From Paraglaciecola chathamensis S18K6 (GTDB lineage: Bacteria > Pseudomonadota > Gammaproteobacteria > Enterobacterales > Alteromonadaceae), in NCBI GenBank assembly GCA_000314955.1, contig BAEM01000019.1, forward strand, positions 1 to 64,000: a DNA stretch of 64,000 nt, in the 5' to 3' direction. Below are positions 18,305 to 27,259 of this stretch, piece after piece (within the stretch, counting starts at the first letter, position 1; every line of letters begins with the position of its first letter). The notes below the pieces were generated by a model. The model was given only the letters and a program-made list of their open reading frames with translations, ran no database searches and was not told where the DNA came from. Position numbers and translations under genes: made by a program.

Positions 18305-19380
18305 ATAATTAACCCCTGCTCCGGGGGAATTTGTCCTGCACACACTTGCCCATAAACTTGGGCTAACGCCTCTAAGCCGTTAAGCTCTTTTACCTTTAGC
18401 CAGCTGCGACATTTCATTGCCGTTTCGGCCATAAAGCCAGTTGTACGTTGTTCAAATCCCTGCGGCCCCCAATCTTTCATACGTTTTTGGATATGTCCTG
18501 GCGCGAAGAAAAACTCACTTTTATCTGATTCAGTCGCATTATCAGCAGAAAATTCATCCCAGTGCGTTAAACCCACATTGATGCAATATGTCAGGTTATC
18601 GCCTAGGTGTGAGGCTAATTTAGTCAAAATATCAGCACTGCCCGACATATCCACAATGACCGTTGGCTTACTCGCGTCAATATCACTCATTTGGTTGTAA
18701 GTAACCACCTGATCGTATACGCCTACTTTTTGTACAAACGGCTTGTTGCTACTCGAGGTCAGGCCGATGCTCTGAGGTGCAGAGTCATCAGCATGTAAGG
18801 CGTAACCTAAGCCCAAGCTTGTTTTACTAGATGCGCTTATCACCACCACTTGCTTCGCATCGAACCAATTGTTGTCTTGCAAGCGATCCCATAAACAAAA
18901 CGAAGTAATATGCAGCGGAAACAACAACATGCGTTCTTTATCATATTCAGGATTGTAACCTTCTTCGCCACTTAAACGACTGTAAGAGTTGTATCCAGGT
19001 GGTAGAATGGCTCGGTGTGCTGAACCGTCAACCAAACGTTGAGGGGACACATTTTTGGGCGTCATCACCAATTGTTCAGCAGGAGGAAAATAACCGAATA
19101 AGCGCTCTCCCACTTCAATCCCAGTGGATTTAGATTGCGTCACTTGAGCGAATCCCCACACTGGGATGATCCCCCACTGTTTGTCTTGATTATCCGCGGG
19201 TGGAAAGAACTGCCAATAACCTAACTTATCTCCCATCATGCCGTAGGTAATGTTGTTCGCAGTAAACGAAAAGCGCTCTACTTTAAGCAGTATTTGCCCC
19301 TCATCTATGCTGTCAATGACAGGAGTCGTGACAACTCGTTCTTGGGTTAATTGTTGCTGCTTGACCTGAAACTCGCTCAT
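18295..19380 (-). CDS. DUF2855 family protein
   Basis: The protein is 361 residues from the ATG at 19380; the longer frame to 19452 would run into the upstream gene. It matches DUF2855, an uncharacterised family with a medium-chain reductase-like feel: an N-terminal half with the WGFAQVTQS stretch, then a possible nucleotide-binding region VVVISASSKTSLGLGYAL and a second VIVDMSGSADIL. It starts 1 bp after the FAD oxidoreductase gene ends, so the two are surely co-translated and probably act in one pathway. I cannot name a substrate. Confidence 0.78.
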   Translation of the reverse strand: MSEFQVKQQQLTQERVVTTPVIDSIDEGQILLKVERFSFTANNITYGMMGDKLGYWQFFPPADNQDKQWGIIPVWGFAQVTQSKSTGIEVGERLFGYFPPAEQLVMTPKNVSPQRLVDGSAHRAILPPGYNSYSRLSGEEGYNPEYDKERMLLFPLHITSFCLWDRLQDNNWFDAKQVVVISASSKTSLGLGYALHADDSAPQSIGLTSSSNKPFVQKVGVYDQVVTYNQMSDIDASKPTVIVDMSGSADILTKLASHLGDNLTYCINVGLTHWDEFSADNATESDKSEFFFAPGHIQKRMKDWGPQGFEQRTTGFMAETAMKCRSWLKVKELNGLEALAQVYGQVCAGQIPPEQGLIIKL

Positions 19381-19381
19381 T

Positions 19382-20800
19382 TTATGCTCCTTGTGCAGCT
19401 TCGGCTGCCAAATACTGTTGTAATTTGCCCATGGCTGGCATGGCGTTTTCACGCAAACGCCCTAGAATCATCATTTTTTCCATGTCGGTTTTATCCACAC
19501 TGCGCACCAATTGGCTAAAGCCATCTAGGCGGTTTTCTAGTAACCACTGCTTAAGATCGTCATCCTGAGACCAAATATGCTGATTACGCATAAAGGCCGC
19601 GGTCAAGCGCACCCAATCCATAACGCCATTGGGTAATGGCACTACCCCACAGATATGATTTTTGCTTTTCTCATCTGGGTACTTTTCACTGGCTTCAATA
19701 TGCGCAATAAACGCCGCACTGAACGCCGGCTGATATGAGCGCACGGTTTGAGGGGTAACGACATTGCCGCTGAATATAGGTTTTACTGCTAAGTTGGTAA
19801 TGGCGCTAGCAGAGCAATCGACATGAATATGCTCAGGGCTGGTTTTTATCTCACCTTGCTCTAACTGAATATTATCCTGTCCTACGTGAGTCACTCTGCC
19901 CTTGCGCACCACATTCTTGATCTTTTTAAGCTCTGCTAATTCCATCTGACTCACAGTGGCCCCGTGAAACATTTGTGGCCACACAGTTTCATCTAAGCGC
20001 AGAAATACACCGGCTTTTTCAAGACGAGAAAACATATCATCCACTGAAGTGGATTGAGCAATCGCCTCCATCTGCGCAGCTTGAGCGCCTATCGCATCAT
20101 TGAAGAACTCGATTGTCGGTTGAGTATTTTTTCTATCTATCAACCACGCGTCACGGGGTACTATCCACTGAATATCGTCAGGGTTAACCTTATTTTCAAG
20201 CAACCATAAACAGGCATCGATTCCGGTTTTACCCCCACCGATTATGACGAATCCGGCCGGTTTCTTATCGATATTCACCAAATCATTGATAGGCATAAAC
20301 TGGGCGCTATCATCCACTGTGAAGCTTGGTTTATGAGTACTTGGCACTGAAGTTTTTAAGTAAGTTGCATCAACTATTTTTTTATTAACGGTCACTTGAT
20401 GCTCATCATCATTGATCACTGAAACGAATTGGCCGTTACCTTTATATTCACTCATTGGAAAATAACTCACGCGCCCAGAGGGCAAAAATCGCTCACGCAT
20501 GACATTATCAAAATACGCGCTGACCTCAGCGCCGGTAGCGAGTTCATTCAAGCCTTTGTTTAATCCATTTTTATCGATGCACCCTTTGCTCAATTCAGTT
20601 GAACTAACGCCGTAAAACGCCGAAGGTTGATGCAAGGTCACGAAGGGATAGGCTACGTTCCAATGGCCGCCAGGCTTGTGATATTTGTCTACTATCATGA
20701 TGTTCGCGTCAGTCTCACTTAACAAAACGTCCGCAAACGCCATACCGACGGCGCCAGCACCAACAATTAAATAATCTGTTTCATGGGTAAAAGTCGTCAT
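19382..20800 (-). CDS. FAD/NAD(P)-dependent oxidoreductase (flavin monooxygenase-like)
   Basis: This 472-residue flavoprotein has an FAD-binding Rossmann motif at the N terminus (YLIVGAGAVGMAFADVLL, then a KPGGHW stretch) and a second dinucleotide site FVIIGGGKTGIDACLWLL near residue 195. That two-site layout fits flavin-containing monooxygenases and related NAD(P)-binding oxidoreductases. The start at 20800 is preceded by GGAACGAGA. It leads a two-gene operon with DUF2855 and faces a TetR gene across two operators, so it is probably induced by the compound it oxidises. The substrate is unknown. Confidence 0.82.
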   Translation of the reverse strand: MTTFTHETDYLIVGAGAVGMAFADVLLSETDANIMIVDKYHKPGGHWNVAYPFVTLHQPSAFYGVSSTELSKGCIDKNGLNKGLNELATGAEVSAYFDNVMRERFLPSGRVSYFPMSEYKGNGQFVSVINDDEHQVTVNKKIVDATYLKTSVPSTHKPSFTVDDSAQFMPINDLVNIDKKPAGFVIIGGGKTGIDACLWLLENKVNPDDIQWIVPRDAWLIDRKNTQPTIEFFNDAIGAQAAQMEAIAQSTSVDDMFSRLEKAGVFLRLDETVWPQMFHGATVSQMELAELKKIKNVVRKGRVTHVGQDNIQLEQGEIKTSPEHIHVDCSASAITNLAVKPIFSGNVVTPQTVRSYQPAFSAAFIAHIEASEKYPDEKSKNHICGVVPLPNGVMDWVRLTAAFMRNQHIWSQDDDLKQWLLENRLDGFSQLVRSVDKTDMEKMMILGRLRENAMPAMGKLQQYLAAEAAQGA

Positions 20801-20897
20801 TCTCGTTCCAGTCTCTCTCGGGTTAGTGTTTTGCACGCGAGATTCGACACGAGTGCAATGATTCTATGCTCCACGACTTTGCTAAATTATCGATTGA

Positions 20898-20935
20898 ACA
20901 TAACAGTGTTATATTAAAGAATAACACTGTTATGT
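20898..20935. promoter_or_regulatory. paired palindromic operators for the TetR regulator
   Basis: The 15-bp arm ACATAACAGTGTTAT (20898-20912) recurs as a perfect inverted copy at 20921-20935 with an 8-bp spacer. Each arm is itself a near palindrome, ATAACA-N-TGTTAT, the size expected for a TetR-dimer half turn. The pair lies between the divergent oxidoreductase and tetR genes and overlaps their likely promoters, so one regulator should repress both. Confidence 0.8.
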
Positions 20936-20953
20936 ATGTCAAGAGAATGTTAA

Positions 20954-21544
20954 TTGAATATTGCTAAACGTAAAATACTCAAAGCGGCTTCAGAGTTATT
21001 TTTAGAAGGGGGCATAGCTGCTCTAAGTGTGCGCTCGATCGCTAAAAAAGCAGGTGTATCAACCATTGGCATTTACAGCCACTTTCAAGGAAAAGAAGGT
21101 ATTTTGGATGAGTTATACATCCAAGGGTTCGAGTTGGTTATGCAAGCGATGGATTTTGAACGCAAAGCGCTGTCAGCCAAAGACATCATGCTCAAAGGGG
21201 TTCGTGGCTACTTTGCCATGGCAGAAGCCCATGAAGGCCATTATCGTTTAATCTTTGGTGAAAATGACAACCGTTACACCCCTTCTGAAGAGGCGAAAGC
21301 CGTCGCCGAAAAGGCCTTCGGTCAATTATTAAAAGTCACCGCTCTGTTGTTACCAGACAACGCCAGCATGGCATTAAAGCAAAAAAATGCGTTAGAAATA
21401 TGGGCGTTTGTGCATGGTTATGTCAGTTTAAAACACCATGCTGTGGCCAGCATTTTTGAAACGCCAGACTGGTATGCGATGGCCGAAGAAGCGGTGTCAG
21501 TTCATATCGACGCCATACTGGCTAAACCTGAAAATCAGCCATAA
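20954..21544 (+). CDS. TetR/AcrR family transcriptional regulator
   Basis: The 196-residue protein has an N-terminal helix-turn-helix (LSVRSIAKKAGVSTIGIYSHFQGKEGILDEL, residues about 22-52) and a helical ligand-binding C-terminal domain. The start is TTG at 20954; a nearby ATG at 20947 is out of frame and soon terminated. It is divergent from the FAD oxidoreductase/DUF2855 operon and separated by two palindromic operators. It most likely represses that operon and itself. Ligand unknown. Confidence 0.9.
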   Translation: MNIAKRKILKAASELFLEGGIAALSVRSIAKKAGVSTIGIYSHFQGKEGILDELYIQGFELVMQAMDFERKALSAKDIMLKGVRGYFAMAEAHEGHYRLIFGENDNRYTPSEEAKAVAEKAFGQLLKVTALLLPDNASMALKQKNALEIWAFVHGYVSLKHHAVASIFETPDWYAMAEEAVSVHIDAILAKPENQP

Positions 21545-21580
21545 AAAAAGCGCCAAGAGATATCTTCTCGTTAGCGCTTG
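21545..21580 (-). terminator. terminator of the malic enzyme gene
   Basis: An imperfect hairpin with AAGCGC/GCGCTT base and AAGAGA-type inner pairing is preceded on the plus strand by a run of seven A, giving a U-run for leftward transcripts. It lies between convergent tetR and the malic enzyme gene and may serve both. Confidence 0.65.
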
Positions 21581-21598
21581 GTTTATCGAGCAGGTTTG

Positions 21599-22846
21599 CT
21601 AACCCTGCATATATCCCGCTGGTAGCTCTTTTAACATAGCTACACCAGAATCTATCGCCGCTTGAGCAACTGCTGTTGCTACACGTTGCAGTAAGCGCGG
21701 GTCCATCGGTTTAGGGATAATATACTCTCGGCCAAACGTCAGACTGGTCAAGTTACTCGCAGCGAGCACATCCGCAGGCACTGGCTCTTTGGTGATACCA
21801 CGAATTGCCTCGACGGCTGCAATTTTCATTTCGTCGTTTATTTCAGACGCGCGTACATCTAATGCCCCGCGGAAAATAAACGGAAAACACAGCACATTGT
21901 TCACCTGATTAGGGTAATCAGACCGTCCTGTAGCCATAATGACATCATCACGCACTGAGTGAGCAAGTTCAGGTTTAATTTCAGGATCAGGATTAGAGCA
22001 AGCAAAAATAACCGGATTAGGTGCCATCAATGCTAATGCTTCAGCAGGCAATACGTCTGGCCCTGACACTCCAACAAAGACATCTGCGCCGTCTAAGGCA
22101 TCTTCTAAAGTGCGCTTGTCGGTATTATTGGCAAACAACTTTTTGTGATGGGTAAGGTTGTCACGTCTGGTATGAATAACGCCCTTGGTATCAAGCATAT
22201 AGATACGCTCGCGCTTGGCACCACATTTAATCAATAACTCCATACAGGCAATGGCAGCCGCGCCAGCTCCCATGCAGACGATAGTGACATCAGTTAATTC
22301 CTTGCCTTGTACCTCAAGCGCATTAAGCATTCCTGCCGCTGTGACAATCGCAGTGCCGTGCTGATCGTCGTGAAATACCGGCACACTGCAACGCTTAATC
22401 AGTTCTTGTTCAATTTCAAAACATTCTGGAGCTTTAATATCTTCTAGATTGATCCCACCAAAGGTATCAGCAATGTTCGCCACGGTATTAATGAAATCTT
22501 CCGTGGTGCTATGCTTTACTTCAATATCGATAGAATCTAATCCAGCAAAACGCTTAAATAACAGGGCTTTACCTTCCATAACCGGCTTAGACGCCAGCGG
22601 GCCCAAATTGCCTAAGCCAAGAATAGCAGTGCCATTTGAGATCACAGCCACCATATTACCTTTAGCAGTGTACTGGTATGCGGCATTTGGGTCTGCTGCA
22701 ATTTCTCGGACGGGCTCAGCTACGCCAGGGCTGTATGCTAGGGCTAAATCGGTCACGGTTTCCGCCGGTTTCGTTAGCTGTATTGCTATCTTGCCCGGTA
22801 CAGGTTTAGCGTGGTAATCCAATGCTTGTTGACGAAAATCAGACAT
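21599..22846 (-). CDS. NAD(P)-dependent malic enzyme, short form
   Basis: Malic enzyme decarboxylates malate to pyruvate with NAD(P)H formation. The 415-residue protein has YSPGVAEPVREIA near residue 39, the catalytic Lys region VMEGKALLFKRFAG, the metal/substrate motif VFHDDQHGTAIV and a Rossmann segment VCMGAGAAAIACMELL. It lacks the C-terminal phosphotransacetylase-like domain that makes MaeB of E. coli about 760 residues, so it belongs to the short bacterial class. It is a single gene with its own terminator. Cofactor choice is not certain from the sequence. Confidence 0.9.
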   Translation of the reverse strand: MSDFRQQALDYHAKPVPGKIAIQLTKPAETVTDLALAYSPGVAEPVREIAADPNAAYQYTAKGNMVAVISNGTAILGLGNLGPLASKPVMEGKALLFKRFAGLDSIDIEVKHSTTEDFINTVANIADTFGGINLEDIKAPECFEIEQELIKRCSVPVFHDDQHGTAIVTAAGMLNALEVQGKELTDVTIVCMGAGAAAIACMELLIKCGAKRERIYMLDTKGVIHTRRDNLTHHKKLFANNTDKRTLEDALDGADVFVGVSGPDVLPAEALALMAPNPVIFACSNPDPEIKPELAHSVRDDVIMATGRSDYPNQVNNVLCFPFIFRGALDVRASEINDEMKIAAVEAIRGITKEPVPADVLAASNLTSLTFGREYIIPKPMDPRLLQRVATAVAQAAIDSGVAMLKELPAGYMQG

Positions 22847-23138
22847 CTTGGTCTCGATCCTTAAAATGTAGGGTTGAATCAGAGTACGTTAACTTTCTTA
22901 TTGTTTTGTTCCAGACTTACGGTTTCACCTTTCGATTAGACGGAATCAAGAGTCCAAACGCCTTATTATTATTCTCGTGAAAGCCCGTTAAACAGTAACT
23001 TATCAGGTATGTGTTTATGCTGGTAAGCTTCACTACATCATAAATGAAACGAGATAGCCAAGGCTAATAACCATGGTGAATTATGAATAAAGTTTTACTG
23101 AAATATTAGACAGTTAGGAAAGAATAAATGACAGGCAC
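22847..23138. other. intergenic region upstream of the malic enzyme gene
   Basis: This 292-bp AT-rich gap lies between the malic enzyme start and the rpmE terminator. It must hold the malic enzyme promoter, but I could not identify clear -35/-10 boxes, an operator or a conserved small gene. Confidence 0.5.
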
Positions 23139-23166
23139 AAAAAAGGGCGCTAAATGCGCCCTTTTT
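23139..23166 (-). terminator. rpmE terminator
   Basis: A strong hairpin, GGGCGC/GCGCCC with a 5-base loop, is flanked by an A-run on one side and a T-run on the other. It works for leftward rpmE transcripts and lies 16 bp past its stop codon. Confidence 0.85.
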
Positions 23167-23181
23167 GTCACGTACTTACGC

Positions 23182-23397
23182 TTACTTCTTGGTGCTAAGT
23201 GCGCTGAAACGTTTGTTGAACTTGTCAACACGACCGCCAGTATCAACGTTACGTTGCTTACCAGTGTAGAAAGGATGGCACGCTGAACATACGTCCAGGT
23301 TAAGATCTTTCTTCAAAGTTGAACGAACAACGATAACATTGCCACATGAACATGTTGCTTTCATGTCTTGGTAGTCTGGATGTATACCTGTTTTCAT
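23182..23397 (-). CDS. rpmE: 50S ribosomal protein L31, zinc-binding form
   Basis: The 71-residue protein is the L31 of the large ribosomal subunit. Cys16, Cys18, Cys37 and Cys40 (TCSCGN and CSACH) mark the zinc-binding form, which also acts as a zinc store; the Cys-less YkgM-type paralogue is not in the window. The HPFYTGKQR segment is typical. A strong terminator follows. It is divergent from priA, as in many gammaproteobacteria. Confidence 0.97.
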   Translation of the reverse strand: MKTGIHPDYQDMKATCSCGNVIVVRSTLKKDLNLDVCSACHPFYTGKQRNVDTGGRVDKFNKRFSALSTKK

Positions 23398-23622
23398 GGA
23401 TTACCCCTAAGTAAGGCCGTATCGCTATCCAACCCGAAGTTGAACACCATACGAAAATTAAATTCGATTTATGCGATCAATGCGGCTTGCCGCAAAGAGC
23501 CGGGCATATTAATGTAACGCCTTGCCCTGATCAAGCTCTATTGGCGAATATATGGTCAAATAAGCAAACTTCAACTGTCAGCTCACTTTAAAACCACCAA
23601 CTTACAAGATGATTAGTCCGTT

Positions 23623-25800
23623 ATGCCCATTATCCGCGTTGCCGTTCCTGTTCCTAAGCGCCAATTTTTTGAGTACCAACACACTAGCGCCTTAGAACCT
23701 GGTATTCGTGTACGCGTACCATTTGGGCCACGTAAGTTAGTGGGTGTTGCCCTTGAGACCACGGATGAATCGCAGTGGCAAAGTGACAAATTGAAAGCCA
23801 TTTTAGAAGTATTAGATGACGCACCAATTTTCAGCCCAATACAACTTAAACTATGTCAATGGCTGAGCCAATACTACCAACACCCAATTGGAGATGTACT
23901 GCACAGCGCCATGCCTGTTTCTTTGCGCAAAGGAGGCTCGAGCGAGCCTAAACCAGTCAGCTTTTTACAAGTGAGCAAACAAGGTCAACAAGCCGACTCA
24001 GCCAGTTTAGGCAAAGCACGTAAGCAACAACAGTTGCTTGCGCAATTACAGCAAGATGAAGCCAGCTATTCCAGCATTCTCGCCCAGTATGCTAGCACCA
24101 CTGTCAAGGCGCTGATCGAAAAGGAATTAATTGAGCAAGTTGAGCGTATACCGTCACTTGATACCAATTGGTTAAACGATTTGAATATTGGCGAAAAGCC
24201 ACTGCCTAATGTTGAACAAGCAATAGCCATTAGCCAGATCACCGCGAAAATAGGCGAATATGCGAGCTTTTTAATTGAAGGGGTAACGGGCAGCGGTAAA
24301 ACCGAAGTGTATTTGCAGGCGATTGAAAGCGTGCTAACTCAGAGCAAACAAGTGCTTATTTTAGTCCCTGAAATCGGGTTAACCCCGCAAACCGTCGAGC
24401 GTTTTGCCAAGCGTTTTAATGTGCCTGTGGGTATATTGCATTCCAACTTAACCGATAACGAACGTTTACTCGTTTGGCAGCAAAGTCATGCTGGGCAACT
24501 ACCGATCATCATTGGTACCCGTTCTGCGATATTCACGCCAATGAAATCCCCTGGCATGCTGATTGTGGATGAAGAGCATGACTCGTCTTACAAACAACAA
24601 GATGGCCTGCGTTACCATGCAAGAGACTTAGCCGTAATGCGCGCCGCCCAAGAAAAAATTCCGCTAATATTAGGATCAGCTACGCCAGCCCTAGAATCAC
24701 TGAATAATGCCTTAAACGGCAAATATCAGCACCTTATACTCAATGAACGTGCTGGCAATGCTTCCCATCCAAAACAACAAGTGTTGGATATCCGTAATCA
24801 GCCCCTAGAGTTCGGTTTAGCCAAAGGCATTATCGAGCGTATTGGCCAGCATTTAGCCCAAGAAAGTCAGGTAATGCTGTTTATTAATCGGCGCGGTTAT
24901 GCACCTGCGCTGGTATGCCATACCTGTGGGCATGTTGAAGAATGCCCTGGCTGCAACAAACCTTATACTTTGCACAAACAACTGTATAAATTGCAATGTC
25001 ACCACTGCGGCAGCGCTAAAGCGATCCCTAAACGCTGTCAAAGCTGCAACAGTACCGAGCTCAGCGCGATGGGCTTAGGCACGGAGCAACTCGAACAAGG
25101 CTTGCAAACGCTATTCCCTCAATACACCAGCGTACGCATCGACAGTGACAGCGCCAGAGGCAAAAACCGCTTAAATGACATGCTGGATAAAATTAACCGC
25201 AATGAATATCAAATTTTAATCGGCACACAGATATTGTCTAAAGGTCACCATTTTCCGAATGTTACCTTGGTAGTCATTTTAGAAGTGGATGGCGCATTAT
25301 TTAGTGCCGACTACCGTGCTGCAGAGCACCTAGCGCAATTAGTCACCCAGCTTGCAGGGCGTGCAGGTCGCGCTGAAAAGCCCGGTGAAATGTGGTTGCA
25401 AACCCATGACCCGAGTCATCCTTTACTGCAAGATTTGCTCAACAATGGGTATTCTCACTTTGCTCGCTATGCGCTACTTGAGCGCGAGCAGGCCATGTTG
25501 CCGCCCCATACCTATCAGGCCTTATTTAGAGCTCAGTCCAGCGATCCCCGTTTAGCCAATCAATTACTGATGGATATATCTCAACAGTTTAGCTATTCAA
25601 AACACGTGCAATGCATTGGACCACTGCCTGCTTTAATGGAAAAACGCCAAGGTAAGTTTCGCATGCAATTGGTGTTAATCAGCAGTAATCGTGCGGCATT
25701 GCAACATACGTTAAGCCAAGCCATGCCCAATATCGAACAGTTACCCCTTGCCACTAAAGTGCGCTGGGCATTGGACGTGGATCCGCAAGACTTCATGTAA
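23623..25800 (+). CDS. priA: primosomal replication restart helicase PriA
   Basis: PriA recognises stalled replication forks and reloads the replisome. The 725-residue length matches the family. An N-terminal DNA-binding region precedes Walker A GVTGSGKTE (about residues 219-227), a DEEH box (about 315), and the zinc cluster CHTCGHVEECPGC (about 432) with CHHCGSAKAIPKRCQSC (about 459), then the C-terminal helicase lobe with LVTQLAGRAGR. It is divergent from rpmE and followed by ftsN, a common gammaproteobacterial order. Confidence 0.97.
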   Translation: MPIIRVAVPVPKRQFFEYQHTSALEPGIRVRVPFGPRKLVGVALETTDESQWQSDKLKAILEVLDDAPIFSPIQLKLCQWLSQYYQHPIGDVLHSAMPVSLRKGGSSEPKPVSFLQVSKQGQQADSASLGKARKQQQLLAQLQQDEASYSSILAQYASTTVKALIEKELIEQVERIPSLDTNWLNDLNIGEKPLPNVEQAIAISQITAKIGEYASFLIEGVTGSGKTEVYLQAIESVLTQSKQVLILVPEIGLTPQTVERFAKRFNVPVGILHSNLTDNERLLVWQQSHAGQLPIIIGTRSAIFTPMKSPGMLIVDEEHDSSYKQQDGLRYHARDLAVMRAAQEKIPLILGSATPALESLNNALNGKYQHLILNERAGNASHPKQQVLDIRNQPLEFGLAKGIIERIGQHLAQESQVMLFINRRGYAPALVCHTCGHVEECPGCNKPYTLHKQLYKLQCHHCGSAKAIPKRCQSCNSTELSAMGLGTEQLEQGLQTLFPQYTSVRIDSDSARGKNRLNDMLDKINRNEYQILIGTQILSKGHHFPNVTLVVILEVDGALFSADYRAAEHLAQLVTQLAGRAGRAEKPGEMWLQTHDPSHPLLQDLLNNGYSHFARYALLEREQAMLPPHTYQALFRAQSSDPRLANQLLMDISQQFSYSKHVQCIGPLPALMEKRQGKFRMQLVLISSNRAALQHTLSQAMPNIEQLPLATKVRWALDVDPQDFM

Positions 25801-25932
25801 ATACCCCAATCATTAAGATGCCGCCAGGCAGCGTGACAATTATATTTTGCAGATCCACCAAATTCTGATTGAGGATTAGGCTGAGCAAGGTAAAATCCGC
25901 GATTCTTCTAGCCTTAGTATTCGGAAGTAAAT

Positions 25933-26463
25933 ATGGCTCACAAAGATTATGTCGCCCGCGGGCGCAACCCTAAAAAGGCCCCAGAGCCTGAAAAACGCCC
26001 ATTGCCTTGGTTGCGTATTATTATCACGCTGGCCTTGTTGCTGGGCTTTGGCTATTTTCTGTGGAGTATTAATGACAAAGCGGAAGACCCAGCGCACAAA
26101 AAAGCCCAGTCTCAAGCAACCCAGGTAGATCCCTTGCCTGAAGTGCCCAAAGAAGAGTGGGAATTCATTAAAACTTTACCCGAGTACAGTGTAGAGGTTG
26201 AGGTAGAAGAGCAAGAAGCATCAGATAAACGCTACTTGATGCAATGCGGCTCCTTTAGAAAGCAAGGCCAGGCAGAAGAACTAAAGGCGCGCATCGCCTT
26301 TCAGGGATTCGAGGCTCAGGTACGCCCTAGCGAAGGCAGCTCAGGCCGCTGGTATCGTGTCATTATTGGCCCTTATGAAAGCAAGCGCCTAGCGGAAAAA
26401 CAACGCCATACATTACAACGAGCCAAAATTAATGGCTGTAAAATTTGGCTTTGGAACCTATAA
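25933..26463 (+). CDS. ftsN: cell division protein FtsN (short form)
   Basis: FtsN triggers septal peptidoglycan synthesis. The 176-residue protein begins with the FtsN-like MAHKDYVARG segment, has one membrane helix (about residues 26-44), a short acidic periplasmic linker and a C-terminal SPOR domain (about 98-174; YLMQCGSFRKQGQAEELKARI), which binds denuded glycan. It is much shorter than E. coli FtsN (about 319 residues), mainly in the linker. Position between priA and hslV supports the call. A clear terminator follows it. Confidence 0.85.
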   Translation: MAHKDYVARGRNPKKAPEPEKRPLPWLRIIITLALLLGFGYFLWSINDKAEDPAHKKAQSQATQVDPLPEVPKEEWEFIKTLPEYSVEVEVEEQEASDKRYLMQCGSFRKQGQAEELKARIAFQGFEAQVRPSEGSSGRWYRVIIGPYESKRLAEKQRHTLQRAKINGCKIWLWNL

Positions 26464-26497
26464 ACGAGCTTTACAGTCCTGCTATTGAGTTATGCAT

Positions 26498-26527
26498 AAA
26501 GAGCTACTTTCAAGTAGCTCTTTTTTA
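26498..26527 (+). terminator. ftsN terminator
   Basis: The inverted repeat AAAGAGCTACTT/AAGTAGCTCTTT is followed by a T-run, 35 bp after the ftsN stop. It separates ftsN from the hslVU promoter. Confidence 0.85.
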
Positions 26528-26561
26528 TTCATCTGGTTTGTAACTAGCGCCATGCTATTTA

Positions 26562-26589
26562 CTTGAAAATTTATGAATCCTCCCCACAT
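26562..26589 (+). promoter_or_regulatory. sigma32 (heat-shock) promoter of hslVU
   Basis: CTTGAAA (26562-26568), 13 bp, then CCCCACAT (26582-26589) matches the RpoH consensus CTTGAA-N13-15-CCCCATNT closely. Heat-shock control of hslVU is established in E. coli. Transcription would begin shortly before the hairpin at 26604. Confidence 0.75.
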
Positions 26590-26603
26590 CTAAGTCAATT
26601 GTC

Positions 26604-26634
26604 GCAATGGTCTTCCTATTCGAGGAAACATTGC
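26604..26634 (+). promoter_or_regulatory. 5'UTR hairpin of the hslVU mRNA
   Basis: GCAATG and TTCCT pair with AGGAA and CATTGC around an ATTCG loop, forming a two-part stem in the leader of hslV, 24 bp before its start. The E. coli hslVU leader also carries an mRNA-stabilising stem-loop of different sequence, so a similar role is a reasonable inference. Confidence 0.6.
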
Positions 26635-26657
26635 AGTTAAACCATTGAGGAATTCCT

Positions 26658-27182
26658 GTGACTACAATCGTATCTGTACGTCGCGGTAACCAAGTTGTTA
26701 TCGCTGGCGATGGCCAAGTTTCACTTGGCAACACCGTAATGAAAGGTAACGCCAAAAAAGTGCGCCGTTTATACAATAACAAAGTCCTTGCGGGCTTTGC
26801 CGGTGGTACCGCCGATGCATTCACCTTGTTCGAGCGCTTTGAGTCAAAACTTGAAATACATCAGGGCAATTTAACCCGCGCCGCGGTGGAATTGGCCAAA
26901 GATTGGCGAACGGACCGAATGCTGCGCAAGCTCGAAGCCTTGCTAGCCGTAGCCGATGAAACAGCATCTTTTATCATTACCGGTAACGGTGACGTGGTGC
27001 AGCCTGAAAACGACTTAATTGCTATAGGCTCAGGTGGCCCATTTGCGCAGTCTGCTGCCAGTGCATTGTTAGATAACACCGAGCTGTCGGCTGAGGAAAT
27101 CGCTGAAAAAGCCTTAACGATAGCTGGCAACATCTGCGTGTTTACCAACCATAGTCATACAATAGAAAAAATCGATTATTAA
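26658..27182 (+). CDS. hslV: ATP-dependent protease subunit HslV
   Basis: HslV (ClpQ) is the proteasome-like peptidase that pairs with the HslU unfoldase. The 174-residue protein starts at GTG 26658; after Met removal Thr2 of TTIVSVRR becomes the catalytic N-terminal threonine. The [22 protein letters not shown] and [16 protein letters not shown] stretches are characteristic. It lies 77 bp before hslU and downstream of a heat-shock promoter and leader hairpin. Confidence 0.97.
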   Translation: MTTIVSVRRGNQVVIAGDGQVSLGNTVMKGNAKKVRRLYNNKVLAGFAGGTADAFTLFERFESKLEIHQGNLTRAAVELAKDWRTDRMLRKLEALLAVADETASFIITGNGDVVQPENDLIAIGSGGPFAQSAASALLDNTELSAEEIAEKALTIAGNICVFTNHSHTIEKIDY

Positions 27183-27259
27183 CTCAGTGTTTGCGTTCAA
27201 ACGCTGCTAGTAGGCCGTTATCACGGCCGTTTAAGACCAAATTATATAAGGGTTAAATT

